Under the pieces are notes generated by a model. The model saw only the letters and a program-made list of their open reading frames with translations. It made no database searches and was not told the origin of the DNA. A stretch of 64,000 nucleotides of DNA. Origin: Cordilura impudica. Taxonomy: Eukaryota; Arthropoda; Insecta; Diptera; Scathophagidae. The stretch is from positions 233,189,326 through 233,253,325 of the forward strand of contig OY821517.1 of the NCBI GenBank assembly GCA_963682025.1, written 5' to 3'. The position numbers were made by a program, and so were the translations under genes. Below are positions 1 through 11,811 of the stretch, one piece after another (positions within the stretch are counted from its first letter, which is position 1; each line of letters begins with the position of its first letter).

Positions 1-7
1 CGAGAAC

Positions 8-1262
8 ATGCCTACAGACCACAAATACTTCACCGAGAAGTATTACGAAAAAATATCGGAACTTACTTTTAAATACCGAGATAATTTCGAAACAGCCATG
101 ATGGAAACCCCGAATTGGCCGGCAGTGGAAACAAATCAACACCATGCTGCCAATAAGCCCACTGCTCCTAGCAGGACAATATTGAACAACAGCGACACAA
201 GAGCCCCCCTCTCCTCGATCAATTCTACAATGAGAAGACAAAATGTGATGATAGAATCACTGAAACGATTCCTCATCATGGATCCAACAGCAACAAATAT
301 GACTCTGAAGGCAAAACTGTGGGAGCAAATCCAAAATTTGCATTTCTCAATTTAGGAAAATAATCCTAATCCGCTTAGAGAAGGATATGACATGGATTCG
401 TACACCAATCTGGAAAAATTAATCATCAAAAACTTTAAGATGTCATCAAATATTGCTCCAGAATGAAGAACCTAATATGAGCAAAACAGCGTGCTAGCAC
501 TGCCTAAAGTAACTATCCCACAATTCAATGGGTATTATGTCACATGGAGAACATTCTTTGATCTATTTTCTCAACTCGTCGACAAGCAGCAGATTCCTAC
601 GGTACAAAAAATGTGGTACCTTAAATCTAATGTCGGAGGAGAAGCGGGGAACCTGATAAGTCACCTTTCCGCTACAGCTGACAATTATGAAACAGCATGG
701 AAAATGTTACAAGAGCGCTACAATAATGAGCGAGTTCTTGTCACAACACTAATTCAACAACTGCTTGATCAACCATCAGGCGGGTCATCAGTAGCAACCA
801 TCAAGCAGCTGCATGATGTCACACAGGAATGTTACATGCATTACAAAATATTGGCGTCGACGCAACCTCTTGGGACCCGATTTTGCTACATCTATTAGTT
901 AAAAAATTGGATCGGGGAATACATGTTCTTTACGAGCAATCAGTAACAAATCCAAAGGACCTTCCTAAGATCACACATTTTTTGGAATTCCTGGAAACAC
1001 ACTTTCAATCAATGGAAGCTATGGGTCAGAAGGAAAAATCATCTTCAAAGGCATGTGCTTCTGCTATTTCATTCAACCGAAATAAAGAGACAAAAAGGAC
1101 ATTCATCCACTATTTCGGTGCCAAGGGTTTCAACATTTAACACCACAGGATCGACTGAAATTCATACAAAAACATAAATTATGCATCAATTGTTTAAAAT
1201 CAGGCCATTCCACAAAGGATTGCACATCCAGGTCATGTACAAAATGCAATAAGAAACACAAT
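8..1262 (+). pseudogene. gag: BEL/Pao Gag (DUF1759-like) with zinc knuckle
   Basis: This is the structural protein that would package element RNA. Three overlapping frames (8-355, 491-898, 829-1140) carry pieces of a Pao-type Gag. The stretch VTIPQFNGYYVTWRTFFDLF (about 508-567) is the usual start of the DUF1759 capsid-like region. A zinc knuckle of the form C-x2-C-x4-H-x4-C lies at about 1,180-1,222 (CINCLKSGHSTKDC), followed by a second Cys/His cluster. The knuckle is in the frame of the downstream pol ORF, consistent with a Gag-Pol fusion. Stops near 355 and 466 and a frame change at 829-898 break it. Confidence 0.82.
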
Positions 1263-1265
1263 TCG

Positions 1266-3137
1266 ATGATACACCTTGAATCAACAAAATTTTTATCAAG
1301 GCAAGAATCATCTAACGAAAACAAAACATTATCGGCTGCCACAGCAATATTTACAAGAGATAAGGCAGATACCACCTCTTTGAGTACTTGTTTACCAGAA
1401 GAATCAGAAATCACCTCATTAGCTGCTGCCAATAAGCAATCATCGAATTCAATTTTTCTACTCAGCACAGCATTGGTAAAGGTTAAGAGCGAACATACAG
1501 AAGGTGAGTGCCGAGCTTTGCTAGACTCAGGATCTCAAGTAAATTTCGTCACTGAGCGCCTAGTAAAATGTCTTGGCATATCAATGCAGCCATCATCAGT
1601 AAACATCAGCGGAATTGGCGCAACAAACACCAGAATTCAACATCGGATAAATGTGGCATTACAATCTCGAATTAATGGTTTTTCAACTACACTCGAAGCA
1701 CTTGTATTGCCTCACATCCTTGCGCCGCAACCATCACAATTTATCAACACTGATGACTGGTCACTACCCAAAAATCTAGTACTAGCTGCTCCAACCTTTA
1801 ACCGTCCCGACAAAATCGACATACTATTGGCCGAACAACTTCAGCAACTGCTATCAATTGGACAAATTAAGTTATCTGAACAATTACCACTACTTCAAAA
1901 CACAGTATTCGGGTGGGTTGTTTCAGGTAAAATTCAAGAAGAACACCGCTCAAAGGTAGCATGTGGAGTATGCACCGCCGATGAAAGTCTCGAGCTTTCC
2001 ATAGCTCGCCTATGGGAGTTAGATGGAATTAAAGCCAATGACAAACCACTCTCCATGTTAGAAAGAAAATGTGAAAAACACTTCACGCAAAATACCTTCA
2101 AGAACCACGAAAATCGATTCGTAGTAAAGATACCATTTCATCAAAGCCCTGATGCTCTAGGTAACTCACATGGAATTGCTCTTAACAGATTTCTTTCGCT
2201 TGAGCGTCGACTGCAGAACAATCCTGAAATAAGAAGTGAATACATCAAGTATATGGATAAATATGAGGCACTGGGGCACATGACGAAGATATCATCAGAT
2301 CCAATCCTCTCACCTAACTATTTATTTCCACATCACTGCGTGTTAAGGCCTGAGAGTTCCAGCACAAAACTGCCAGTAGTGTTCGATGCATCTGCCAAAA
2401 CAACGTCTGGACACTCACTAAACGACCTCATGTACACGGGTCCGACAGTGCAAAGCGAACTATTCTCTATACTGCTAAGATTTCGATTTCCAAGATTTGT
2501 ATTTACTACTGATGTCGAAAAAAAAATATATAGACAAGTCGTAATTTCCCCCGAAGATCGCAAATTTCAACTCATCATTTGGAGAAAAGATGCCAATAAA
2601 CCCATAACATATTACCAGCTCAACACAGTTACATATGGAACAAGAGCTGCACCCCATTTAGCAACAAAATATCTACAGCAACTGGCGAAAAAGAACACTG
2701 TTCGTTACCCGCAGGCCTCGAAATTTCTTCAAGAGAATTTCTATGTGGACGATGGCCTGGGTGGCGCAGACAGCTTAGTGGCTACAATACAATTACAAGA
2801 ACAGCTAACCCTGATCATGAAAGAAAGCGGTTTCAACTTACGAAAATGGTGTGCAAATCACCCACAACTGCTCCGACATATTCCACAAGGAGATCTAGAA
2901 GTAAATTTAGATTTTGAAAACACAAAAGCTGACTCAATAAAAACATTGAGACTCACATGGCTGTCGAAGGATGATAAACTCTGCGTTAAGGTTAACGTCG
3001 AAGTCGTCAAAAGGATTACGAAACGCAGCATCACGTCAGATCTTGCCAGAGTTTTCGACCCGTTAGGAATCCTTTCTCCAATAGTGGTAGCAGCCAAAAT
3101 TCTCATTCAGAGTTTGCCAGACTTTTCGACCCGTTAG
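1266..3137 (+). pseudogene. pol: BEL/Pao Pol: aspartic protease and reverse transcriptase
   Basis: This 623-codon frame holds the protease (CRALLDSGSQVNFVTERL, residues about 80-97; DSG replaces the commoner DTG) and a Pao-type reverse transcriptase. RT landmarks are PVVFDASAKTTSGHSLNDLM, FVFTTDVEKKIYRQV, and the catalytic FYVDDGLGG near 2,741-2,767. Upstream sequence is open into the Gag zinc knuckle, so the first methionine is not the true start. The frame ends just after a tandem 71-bp duplication that shifts it; the polymerase and RNase H domains continue at 3,155 in another frame. The RT core appears otherwise intact. Confidence 0.9.
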
Positions 3138-3185
3138 GAATCCTTTCTCCAATAGTGGTAGCAGCCAAAATTCTCATTCAGAGTT
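3043..3185 (+). repeat. 71-bp tandem duplication inside pol
   Basis: The segment starting TTGCCAGAGTTTTCGACC at 3,043 is repeated from 3,114, with a period of 71 bases and almost no differences. Because 71 is not a multiple of three, the second copy shifts the reading frame and ends the protease-RT ORF at 3,137. The near identity of the copies suggests a fairly recent duplication. Confidence 0.95.
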
Positions 3186-4038
3186 TGTGGGAACTAAAAT
3201 TGGACTGGGATCAATCCTTGCCCGAAGAGCTGCACACAAAATGGCTCACATTCAACTCAGACCTGAACGCATTAAAAATACTGCAAATTTCAAGCCACAT
3301 TTTTAAAGGAGAAGTCCCAGAAGCCACTCAATTACACATCTTTACTGACGCATCAGAGAAAGCATATGGAGCAGCAGCATATGTTCGATCAGTCTGTAAA
3401 AACGGAACGATCATAACACGATTGTTATGTGCCAAATCTCGAGTAGCACCACTCAAAAAACAAACAATGCACGACTGGAGCTATGTGCAGCAGTCCTCGG
3501 AGCGCAGTTAGCAGTTAAAATCACAGCCGATCTTCAATTCACAAGTCCAATATGGTTTTGGACTGATTCAGAAGTAGTATTATCATGGATACACTCATCC
3601 TCAGCATAATTTAACACCTTTGTGGCAAATCGAATAGTCATCCAAGAAACAACACGAGCTGAACAATGGCGTCACGTCAGCTCAAAATATAATCCAGCAG
3701 ACATTTTATCTCGGGGAATCTCACCGAAGGCATTGAAGGAATGTACCTTATGGTTCTGTGGACCACTATTCCTACATGGCAAAGAAACAGGTTGGCCCCC
3801 AAGATTCAATCCAAGTTCTTCTACTAACAACAATATAGAAAGAAAACGGAAGGCACCCAAATCACTTGTCGCAACAGTAGCAGAGCCTGATTTTATATAC
3901 AAAATCAAACAAAAGAATTCTTTTCATCGCCTACAGCGAATTGTAGGATACGTTTTGCGCTTCATAAACCATAACAGGCGTAAAAGAGAGCACCGAGAGG
4001 CTCAAATGTCTTTAACGACGACGGAATTGGATTTATAA
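3155..4038 (+). pseudogene. pol: BEL/Pao Pol: connection and RNase H
   Basis: The frames at 3,155-3,511, 3,427-3,609 and 3,622-4,038 continue Pol. LHIFTDASEKAYGAAAYVRS contains the first catalytic Asp of the Pao RNase H, which degrades RNA in the RNA-DNA hybrid. WFWTDSEVVLSWIHSSSA and NPADILSRGISP are the usual later motifs. Frame changes near 3,460-3,510 and a stop at 3,607 break the gene. Confidence 0.85.
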
Positions 4039-4059
4039 CTAGTTCCAATCATCAAACAA

Positions 4060-5434
4060 ATGCAAACGTCAGAATTTAAAGATGAAATTCAGCAGCTGAA
4101 GAGATACAATGAATTACGAGGAGCATGCAGTTTAAACAATCTTTCACCATTTTTGGACAAAGATGGCCTAATTCGTGTTGGCGGTCGACTAGACGCTTCA
4201 TCATTGGCATATGACTCAAAACACCAGTTGCTCATCCCGTACAATGATCCCATTTCAAAAATAATATTTGAAATGACTCACAAAAGCAATACGCATTGTG
4301 GTGCACAAACGTTACTTGGAATTGTGCGACAACGTATTGGCCAATAAAAGGAAAAATTATGGCTCGAGCCATAATTCATCGTTGCACAGTATGCAGCAGA
4401 GCCAAACCAGTGCTATTCAACCAAGTAATTGGAAATTTGCCGAGTGACACCAGCACGACCATTCATAAACTCTGGAGTCGACTACTGTGGTCCAATAACA
4501 GTACACTACACTGCGTGGAAAAAGGCCGCACAAGGCTTACATTGCAGTATTTTGCTGCTTTGCTACGAAGGCGGTGCATTTGGAGCTTGTGAGTGATCTC
4601 ACCACTGACGCAATTATTGGTGCTTTTAAAAGATTCACCGGCCGGCGTGGGCACTGCCAAAATTTGTATTGTTATAATGCGACAAACTTTGTCGGAGCTA
4701 AAAATCAATTGCCTGAACTGTCAATGGTAATTTACTCTTCTGACGCTCAAGCAGCAATCACAAATGCATGCAACAAAAAGGGTATACAATTTAATTTCAT
4801 ACCCCCAAGAGCGCCATACCTTGGGGGCCTATGGGAAGCTGCGGTTAAATCCGCAAAGCATCTTCTTGTCAGAAGCTAAGGAAATGCATCTTTGACATAC
4901 GAGGAACTAGAAACACTGGTAATTGAAATTGAGGCAATACTGAACTCCCGACCAATTTCATCCATGTCAAATGATCCTAACGACAGAGCTGCCCTCACTC
5001 CAGGACATTTTCTAATCGGAGAACCATTGACAGCCCAAATTGATGCACAGGCTTAACCCACAAACTCTAGCTTGGCAACCAGATGGAAGTTACTTTCTCA
5101 TCTGAAACGTGAATTTTGGAACAGGTAGTCGAGGGACTACCTCAACGAACTACAATACCGGAATAAATGGCAAGAGCGGTCGAAAAACTTTAAAGAAGGT
5201 GATATTGTTGTCGTCAAGGAAGATAACGTTCCAGTCATGAAATGGCCTTTAGGACGAGTAATAAAAACCTATAAGGGAATCGACGAAATAGTCAGAGTTG
5301 CAGATATTAAAACGGCTTCAGGCATATTTAAGCGAGCAATTCGATATCTGGCACCACTTCCTAGAGTTAAAGACGACGATAAAGAATGGCAGCAAAACCC
5401 AAATCAACAGGCTACAACATTAAGCGACAATTGA
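4060..5434 (+). pseudogene. pol: BEL/Pao integrase and C-terminal DUF5641-like region
   Basis: An integrase zinc-binding region starts near 4,143 (LSPFLDKDGLIRVGGRLDAS, then the HxxxTHCG-like segment), runs through frame changes near 4,340 and 4,560, and continues with MHLELVSDLTTDAIIGAFKR and the hallmark PPRAPYLGGLWEAAVKSA near 4,803-4,856. The section at 5,237-5,434 (GRVIKTYKGIDEIVRVADIK) matches the DUF5641 tail found after BEL integrases. Integrase joins element cDNA to the chromosome. Multiple stops make it non-functional. Confidence 0.85.
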
Positions 5435-5480
5435 TGAAATTCCAAAAAATAAAAAACGACGGCTATCAACTCTTCCCAGT

Positions 5481-7202
5481 ATGCCTATCTTACTAATAGC
5501 ATTGCTCGCTCTTCCACTCATTTTCGCAGGAAAGGTGGAAATAACAGAACTCGAATCAAACATGGGCTTACACTTCGAAGGAATTGGCAACACGCGAATA
5601 TCACGATCTGAATGAAATATTATAAGCTACTACGAATTAACACCATATTGGTTCACTAATGGAACTATAGCTCTGCAACATTTATGCAAACTCATGAATC
5701 AAAAGGCAACTTGCTTAAACACACTGCAAACTATTGAATTCGGCTTAGCTGACTTGAAAGATGAAAATATTCACCTAAACGGCAAGAGAACTAAACGTGG
5801 CGCAGTAAACTTTGTCGGCAACATCGCTAACTCACTTTTCGGTGTCTTAGATTCAAACCATGCAGAACAAATGTCGAACACCATCAACGCAATCAAAGAA
5901 AACGAAGGAATGCTTAAACGGTTCCTAAGAAATCAAACATCAATTATTGATGCTCTTCTGAACGTATTCAAAAAAGATGAGAACAGAATCAAAGAAAAGT
6001 TCGACAATCTGGATGCTCAATTAACGGAAATTGTATCAAGGCTACACATGGATGAAAGAGAAAACCATCAAGCAAAGCTGTTTCAAATCTTCATATCACT
6101 ATCAGTCCAACTTTCAATAATTCAAACAACAATAGTTGCTGCATTATCCGATACGCACCACGGAAAAATCAGCCCACTGCAAGTTAAAAATCACCTTTCA
6201 ACATCTCAACAATTGCCAGTCAACGAAGACAACCTTCTACAACTCTACAAAATAATGAATGTGAAGGGCGGAATAACAAACGATCATGTTACCTTTCACA
6301 TAACCATCCCTTTATGTGATCCAGAGACCTTTAAACTCTTCAAACCACATCCAATTCCAATTCGAATGAACAACATGATAGTTGCAATCCAACCAAGCAG
6401 TGATCTTATTGCTATCAATGCCCATAGGGCTCAATATTTTGCACTAACCGAAAAACAGTGGACATCATGTATAACAATAAAAGAAGACGAGTTCATATGT
6501 CCAAACATACAAATCAAATTCAACGCAGATGCAAACAGATGTCTATGCGAAATTGCACTTCTCAACAATGACAGTCACGCCAATTGTTACATTGCACCAA
6601 CTATGGATAACACTTCATTCACACAGATGGAACACAATAACCACTGGCTGTACTCAATGCAGACCTCCACCCGAATAAACGCCGTGTGTGGACAATAACA
6701 TTCTCAAATGACGTTGAAAGGTTCTGGTCTACTCAAAATAAGTCCAGATTGTATGCTCAAGCACAAGTCATTTGTTATCCAAGGTCATCAAACATATTCA
6801 TCTCCGTCCCAATCATCATACACAGTCATTGCCAACGTAAGCAACGTCATGTATCCAATTCAAAGGCAATCACTTGGTGAAAATTTCAACATCAAACACT
6901 ATTCTAATCAAATCCAAAATATATCTGCCATCCAGCAAAGACTACACCAACAAGTATTGACGGATTTTCCATTACAAATCAAGCACATCAATTACCATCG
7001 TACAACGATTGCCTATGCTGCCCTGATTTTAGCAATTGGAGCCATCATATTAATCATATACAACCGCACACAATGTCAAAAGATAAAAATAAACCAGCAA
7101 CCTCCATGTCCAGCAGTTCGCCAGCACGTGACACCAGCAGATTTTGTAGTGACTGTAACCAAGAAGCCAAGAAAAGTGGATTACAAGTGTTTATATTTAT
7201 AA
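5481..7202 (+). pseudogene. env: F-type envelope protein of the BEL/Pao element
   Basis: This envelope gene follows pol. The ATG at 5,481 opens a hydrophobic signal peptide (MPILLIALLALPLIFA). A basic furin-like site (RTKR) near 5,790-5,801 is followed by a glycine-rich, hydrophobic fusion-peptide-like stretch, as in baculovirus F-type fusion proteins that several insect retroelements have captured. A membrane anchor (about 20 apolar residues) lies at about 7,005-7,060 near the C terminus. A TGA near 5,611 interrupts the N terminus, and the reading frame changes near 6,690-6,710, so the copy is broken. The protein would have given the element a retrovirus-like membrane glycoprotein. Confidence 0.8.
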
Positions 7203-7485
7203 ACACATACTTACTTATTTTATTTTACAATTATTCAAATTAACATTCAGATATGTATGTATTATAACTGTAACCTAGAAGCCAAGAAAAGTGGATTACA
7301 AGTTTTTATATTTATAAACACATACTCACTTATTTTATTTTACAATTATTCAAATTAACATTCAGATATGTATGTACTATTTAATTTCATTGTTTTATAA
7401 TTGATTATTAAATTAACATTCAGATATGTATGTATTATTGTTTTATAATTAATTATTAAATTAACATTCAAATGTATTATTTCAC
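7152..7485 (+). repeat. 115-bp tandem duplication and shorter AT-rich repeats
   Basis: A unit beginning ACTGTAACCAAGAAGCC at 7,152 recurs at 7,267 (period 115) almost unchanged, then its last third (AAATTAACATTCAGATATGT) recurs twice more before 7,480. The first copy overlaps the end of the envelope ORF. These repeats probably lie at the 3' end of the BEL/Pao element, in or next to its LTR. Confidence 0.85.
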
Positions 7486-7873
7486 ATGAGTCGAATGAGT
7501 CTTTTGGATATACATGTACACATTCGTACATAAAATGCAAAACGACAGCATTTAATTGCTGCAGTTAAATTCTATGTACAAGCATATACATACATTCCGG
7601 AACTTATGCAAATAATTTGTTTACGATTCAAAATAATGTGTTTAAGTCATTGCCCATTGTTGAAATAAACAAATAATGTAAACAATATGAATCAGCAATA
7701 ATTTAGTATATGAGAACCAATTAAATCAATAATAAAAAGAGAAATATCATAACCATTGTCGTGTTAATTTCTTCATTTCACCGGCTAACCAAGTTTCAAG
7801 TGCTTGCGTTAACTTTCACATTATCTTGATGCATCACCTTGATAATAATCAATAACAAATAAACAATTTTACA
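7486..7873. other. AT-rich sequence, probably 3' LTR of the BEL/Pao element
   Basis: No gene is visible. Near 7,830-7,915 two related segments (ACCTTGATAATAATCAATAAC and ACCTGGATAATAAACAATAAC) form an imperfect tandem repeat. The stretch probably contains the end of the BEL/Pao LTR and the junction with the next element, but no terminal motif or target duplication could be set. Confidence 0.4.
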
Positions 7874-9253
7874 TTATCCTGGTATATTACCTGGATAATA
7901 AACAATAACAAATAACAAGTTAATCAAGCAAAACAGACTGTCATTAACAATCTTCATATTTAATTTATATTGGTACACTTTGCACTCTCTATCACTAGTA
8001 TAGTGATTTTCATCTAATCCCATATTAAGATTTTTATTAACTATTATACAATTTATACACTTAATAATTTGTTCTTTGTTGCATTCCTTAGTCTTATGAT
8101 CGCCGTGACATTTTAAGCACACTTCTTTGTTCTTGCATTCTCTTGCTAAGTGATTGTAACCTTTACATTCAAGACACTGTGTTATATCGGTACCATCAAT
8201 AACTCTACATCTCTCCCATCCTAGATTAACTCTTTGCTCTGTGATCACTTTGGTATATGTTTCTTCATCCACTGTTAATTTGACCGTATATATTGTCTTA
8301 TGGTTTCTCTTATATTCATATTTGTGTAAAATTTTAAATTCACCATTTCTAATCGTTGGATTTTGTTTTTGTAATTTTTCAATTATTTCAGCTTCCGTAT
8401 AGTTAAAAGTCTTACCAGTTATTTTTATTCTTAATTGTTCTGGGTTGAGGACCCTAATTTCATAGTCTTCATTTAGTTCGTTTTCTATATCACTTTAATT
8501 TTTTCGCGTTCTTCAACATTTTCGGATTGGTTAACCACTAATCCGTTTCTTCGATTTTCTACATTTATTACTTTTAAATTTACCGGGTCAACTTTATTAT
8601 TTAATTCCTCTTTTGTTTTATCCACTCCTTGTTTTCCTTTTGGTTTAACTATTAATGGCAATTGTTTATTATCATCTGGCAACATTATTTTGTTTTTAAC
8701 TGTCTCTGAGTATGACATTTTTGTTTGTTTTTGACTTGTCTCTTTGATCATTTTTTTAATTTCATTACACATGTTGACATTTTTTCTTCTAATGATTTGC
8801 ATATAACATTGTTGTTGTTTTTAAATTCATTTACACATCTATATAAGTTTTTAATTTCTTCTACGTTATTTTGATATGATTTTTGTATATTATCAATTTT
8901 TTTTCACTCTTTCTTCATAGCGCTTTTCAATAGCTTCCAATAATTGTTTAATTTCACCTTCATTTTGCTTCAGTGACAATTCAAATTCATGTTTATAATC
9001 AACCAGATTTAGTTTATTTTTGCTCACTTGGTCTTGTATTTCTGTTAGAACCATTTCAACATTTTTTATACATTGCACACAGTCATCACACATGAAGCGT
9101 ATAAAATTATTTTTTTTTTCAATATTCCCATCGCATATTGATCAATTCCTGAACATTTTGTTTGGCTGTGATAAATTTTTTCGCATTATCCCATACATCT
9201 TATGCCTGTTTCACCTCGTATTGACGATTTGCATTTGCAACACTCAGCCATGA
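7874..9253 (-). pseudogene. Non-LTR retrotransposon ORF1 (PHD-like finger, coiled region, zinc knuckles)
   Basis: Reading leftwards from an ATG at about 9,251, the protein opens with a Cys-rich PHD-like finger (MAECCKCKSSIRGETGIRC, then a C-x4-H cluster and MCDDC), which contains one in-frame stop. A charged, probably coiled-coil part follows (9,093-8,893), then a lysine-rich linker (8,802-8,485), and finally a Jockey-type RNA-binding section ending in zinc knuckles (CLECKGYNHLARECKNKEVC, CLKCHGDHKTKEC and CINC, 8,180-8,040). This layout is that of Jockey/I/CR1-like ORF1 proteins, which bind element RNA. No ORF2 follows to the left, so the element is 3'-truncated or cut by the BEL/Pao copy. 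Frameshifts separate the parts. Confidence 0.75.
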
Positions 9254-9565
9254 CTGAGTGCTTTTTTGTTTTTATATTATAATTAACAAATATCCTTTTT
9301 TTCCAGAACTTTTGATTGTACTATTTAAACATACAGATTTTTGTTGGATTTTAATAGTCCTATCTATTTTTAAAACCAATTTATTTTTGATTTTATTATT
9401 TATTTAGAGCTTTACTGAAAATTGCTTTTTTCGCTTTTGTCGTTCTCTCTCTTTTTTTTTTGTTAAGTAACTTAGTTAAAATATTTGAAAAAATACTACA
9501 TTCTCGTCTTAGTGAATTTGTAACGACCAATTCTATTATTGCTAAAAAACAATTTGGATTTAAAC

Positions 9566-11001
9566 AAGTAAGAGTGTTAAATTCGGCTGGGCCGAATCTT
9601 CGATACCCTTCATCTTTTTTATTTTCAATTTTCATTTTTTTTTTTTATCATTTTCCATTTTCATCTTTCGTTTTTCATTTTTAGTTTTTCATTTTTAATA
9701 TCTCATTTTTCATTTTCCACTTTTCATTTTTCATTTTCCATTTTCGATTTTTCGTTTTCCATTTTTCATTTTTCAATTTTCATTTTTCATTTTTCAATTT
9801 TCATTTTTCATTTTTCAGTTTTCATTTTCCATTTTTAATTTTTTATTTTCCATTTTTCATTTTTTTTTTTCCATTTTTAATTTTTATATTTTCATTTTTC
9901 ATTTTCCATTTTTATTTTCCATATTCCACTTTTCATTTTTCATATTTCATTTTTAATTTTTAATTTTTCATTTTCCATTTGCCATTTTTTATTTTAAATT
10001 TTTCTTTTTCAATTTTTCATTTTCCATTTTCCCTTTTTTCATTTTTCATTTTCCATATTTCACTTTCCATTTTTCATTTTCCATTTTCCATTTTCCAATT
10101 TCCATTTTTCATTTTCCATTTTCAATTTTTCGTTTTCCGTTTTCCATTTTTCATTTTCCATTTTTCAATTTTAATTTTTAATTTTCCATTTTTTTTATTT
10201 TTCATTTTTATTTTCCGTATTCCATTTTCCATTTTTTCATTTTTCATTTTCCATTTTCCACTTTCATTTTCCATTTTCATTTTCCATTTCTCATTTCGTA
10301 TTTTCCATTTTCGATTTTCAATTTTTCATTTTTCATTTTTCATTTTCCATTTTCCATTTTTCATTGTCCATTTTTCATTTTTAATTTTTCAATTTTCAAT
10401 TTGCAATTTTCATTTTTCAATTTTCAATTTTCATTTTTCATTTTCCATTTTTCATTTCTCATTTTCCATTTTTCATTTTCCATTTTTTATTTTTATTAAT
10501 TTTTAATTTTTAATATTTAATTTTAATGATAAAAAAACATGTGGTAAAACTTGCTTAGGCCAATGTGACACGTGCAGTATTAATATACACACAACTGTAA
10601 TGACTTGAATAATACGAAGAATTACAACATATACAACATATCTTAAGAAAAACAACAAACACACTGAAAAAGTTTATTTTTTCAAGAGTTTTTTCAAAGT
10701 TTCATTCATAGCTCGTGAACCCTTTGACCGATTTTGACGATTTTAAATAGCAACTCCTTTGAGATGTTATAAACGATTTTATACAAAAACGTGCGGTCTA
10801 GCTTAGATATTGACGGCGTGATCGTGATTTCCACAGACAGATGGACAGACGGACAGACGGTCATCGGTAAATCAACTTCCCTTGTTATAAGGATCAAGAA
10901 AATATATTTTTCGGGGTCTCAAGAACTTATTTCGATGCGCTACAAACGGAATGACAAACCTATATATACCCTCTGCCACTGCGGTGTGGAGGGTATAAAA
11001 A
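9566..11001 (+). mobile_element. Hairpin-headed dispersed repeat, copy 1 (microsatellite-expanded)
   Basis: The element starts AAGTAAGAGTGTTAAATTCG with a TTCGGCTGGGCCGAA hairpin and GATACCC, and ends near 11,000 with a TATACCCTC...GAGGGTATA hairpin. A subterminal block has repeated GGACAGACGGACAGACGG (10,838-10,860). It interrupts the Jockey-like RT between FGFK and GHSTT. It has no coding capacity. The design (fixed head, microsatellite core, terminal hairpin) resembles mini-me or Helentron/INE-1-like non-autonomous repeats of flies, but I cannot assign the family. Confidence 0.75.
9616..10520 (+). repeat. Degenerate TTTTCATTTTCC low-complexity array
   Basis: About 900 bases of pyrimidine-rich repeats built from CATTTTCC and CATTTTT units, inside the hairpin-headed repeat directly after its head. 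The long frame through it (9,979-10,506) encodes only repeated Phe/Ile/His and is an artefact of composition. Confidence 0.95.
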
Positions 11002-11040
11002 GGGCATAGCACTACTCATCAATTAAACAGAATTAAAAAC

Positions 11041-11811
11041 AAGTAAGAAAATTATAGTCGGCCTAGACCGACTATACGATACCCTATACCATGCGTTTGG
11101 AAACCCTATCTCTTAGGCACAACTAACTGGACATAGAAAATAAGCAAAAACCAAATTTGAGTGGTATTTTTATTAATTTTTTTGTCTGCAGATATGAAAA
11201 AGTTCATACCGGATGCTATATCTATATGGGGACTAGGTCCAAAAATGGACCGATCCTGACCATGGTTGGTAACGTCTCTTGTATTTTGCAAAAACATATA
11301 CAAACAAAATTTGAGAAGAATCAGTGCAATATTTTTGTTTTTTAATAGATTTAAGTGAATATCGGGAAGCAGCTCTGTATGGGGCCAAAGGGATCATTTT
11401 TGGACTACTCATTAATGGATGTAATGAACGCATACAAACCCAATTTGAGTAAGATCTATATGACAATTTGGATCTTATGGCAATTTATGTCGATTTCATA
11501 GGGGTAATTTGTATGGGGGCTAGGTCTGAACATGGACCGAATTTCACCAATTTCAATAGCGTTCATCCCATGGCCGATAAAACCAAATACCAAATTTCAT
11601 CAAAATATATTCATATTTGCGACCTGCAGTTTGATTACAAGGTTTACATGGACACACAGACGGACGGACGGACGGACATTGTTAAATCAACTCAAAAAGT
11701 GATTCTGATTCGATCGGTATAACTAAAGATGGGTCTGGGTCAAATATTTTTGGTTGTTACAAACAGCAGCACAAAGTCATTATACCCAAACCACATAGTG
11801 GTATAGGGTAT
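11041..11811 (+). mobile_element. Hairpin-headed dispersed repeat, copy 2
   Basis: Starts AAGTAAGAAAATTATAGTCG with the hairpin AGTCGGCCTAGACCGACT followed by ATACGATACCC, and ends with TTATACCC...GGGTATAA near 11,780-11,812. A run of GGACGGACGGACGGAC lies at 11,660-11,678, the same position as in copy 1. It interrupts the RT after island codons IKN and before NQIITNKNN. No protein is encoded; short frames inside have no family resemblance. Confidence 0.75.

Larger units (their letters stand above)
1..7210 (+). mobile_element. BEL/Pao LTR retrotransposon, 5' end outside window
   Basis: Gag, aspartic protease, reverse transcriptase, RNase H, integrase and envelope follow each other on the plus strand in the order usual for BEL/Pao elements that carry env. 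The integrase motif PYLGGLWEAAVKSAKHLL and the fused Gag-zinc knuckle-protease arrangement are typical of this clade rather than of Ty3/gypsy. The 5' LTR and the Gag start lie before base 1, so LTRs cannot be compared. Several stops and frameshifts, including a 71-bp duplication, show an inactive copy. The AT-rich repeated DNA after 7,152 probably belongs to the 3' LTR, but its outer border could not be fixed. Confidence 0.9.

Noticed and set aside
9979..10506. 175-codon plus-strand ORF
   Set aside because: It is pure Phe/Ile/His from the CATTTTCC array, with no real protein character.
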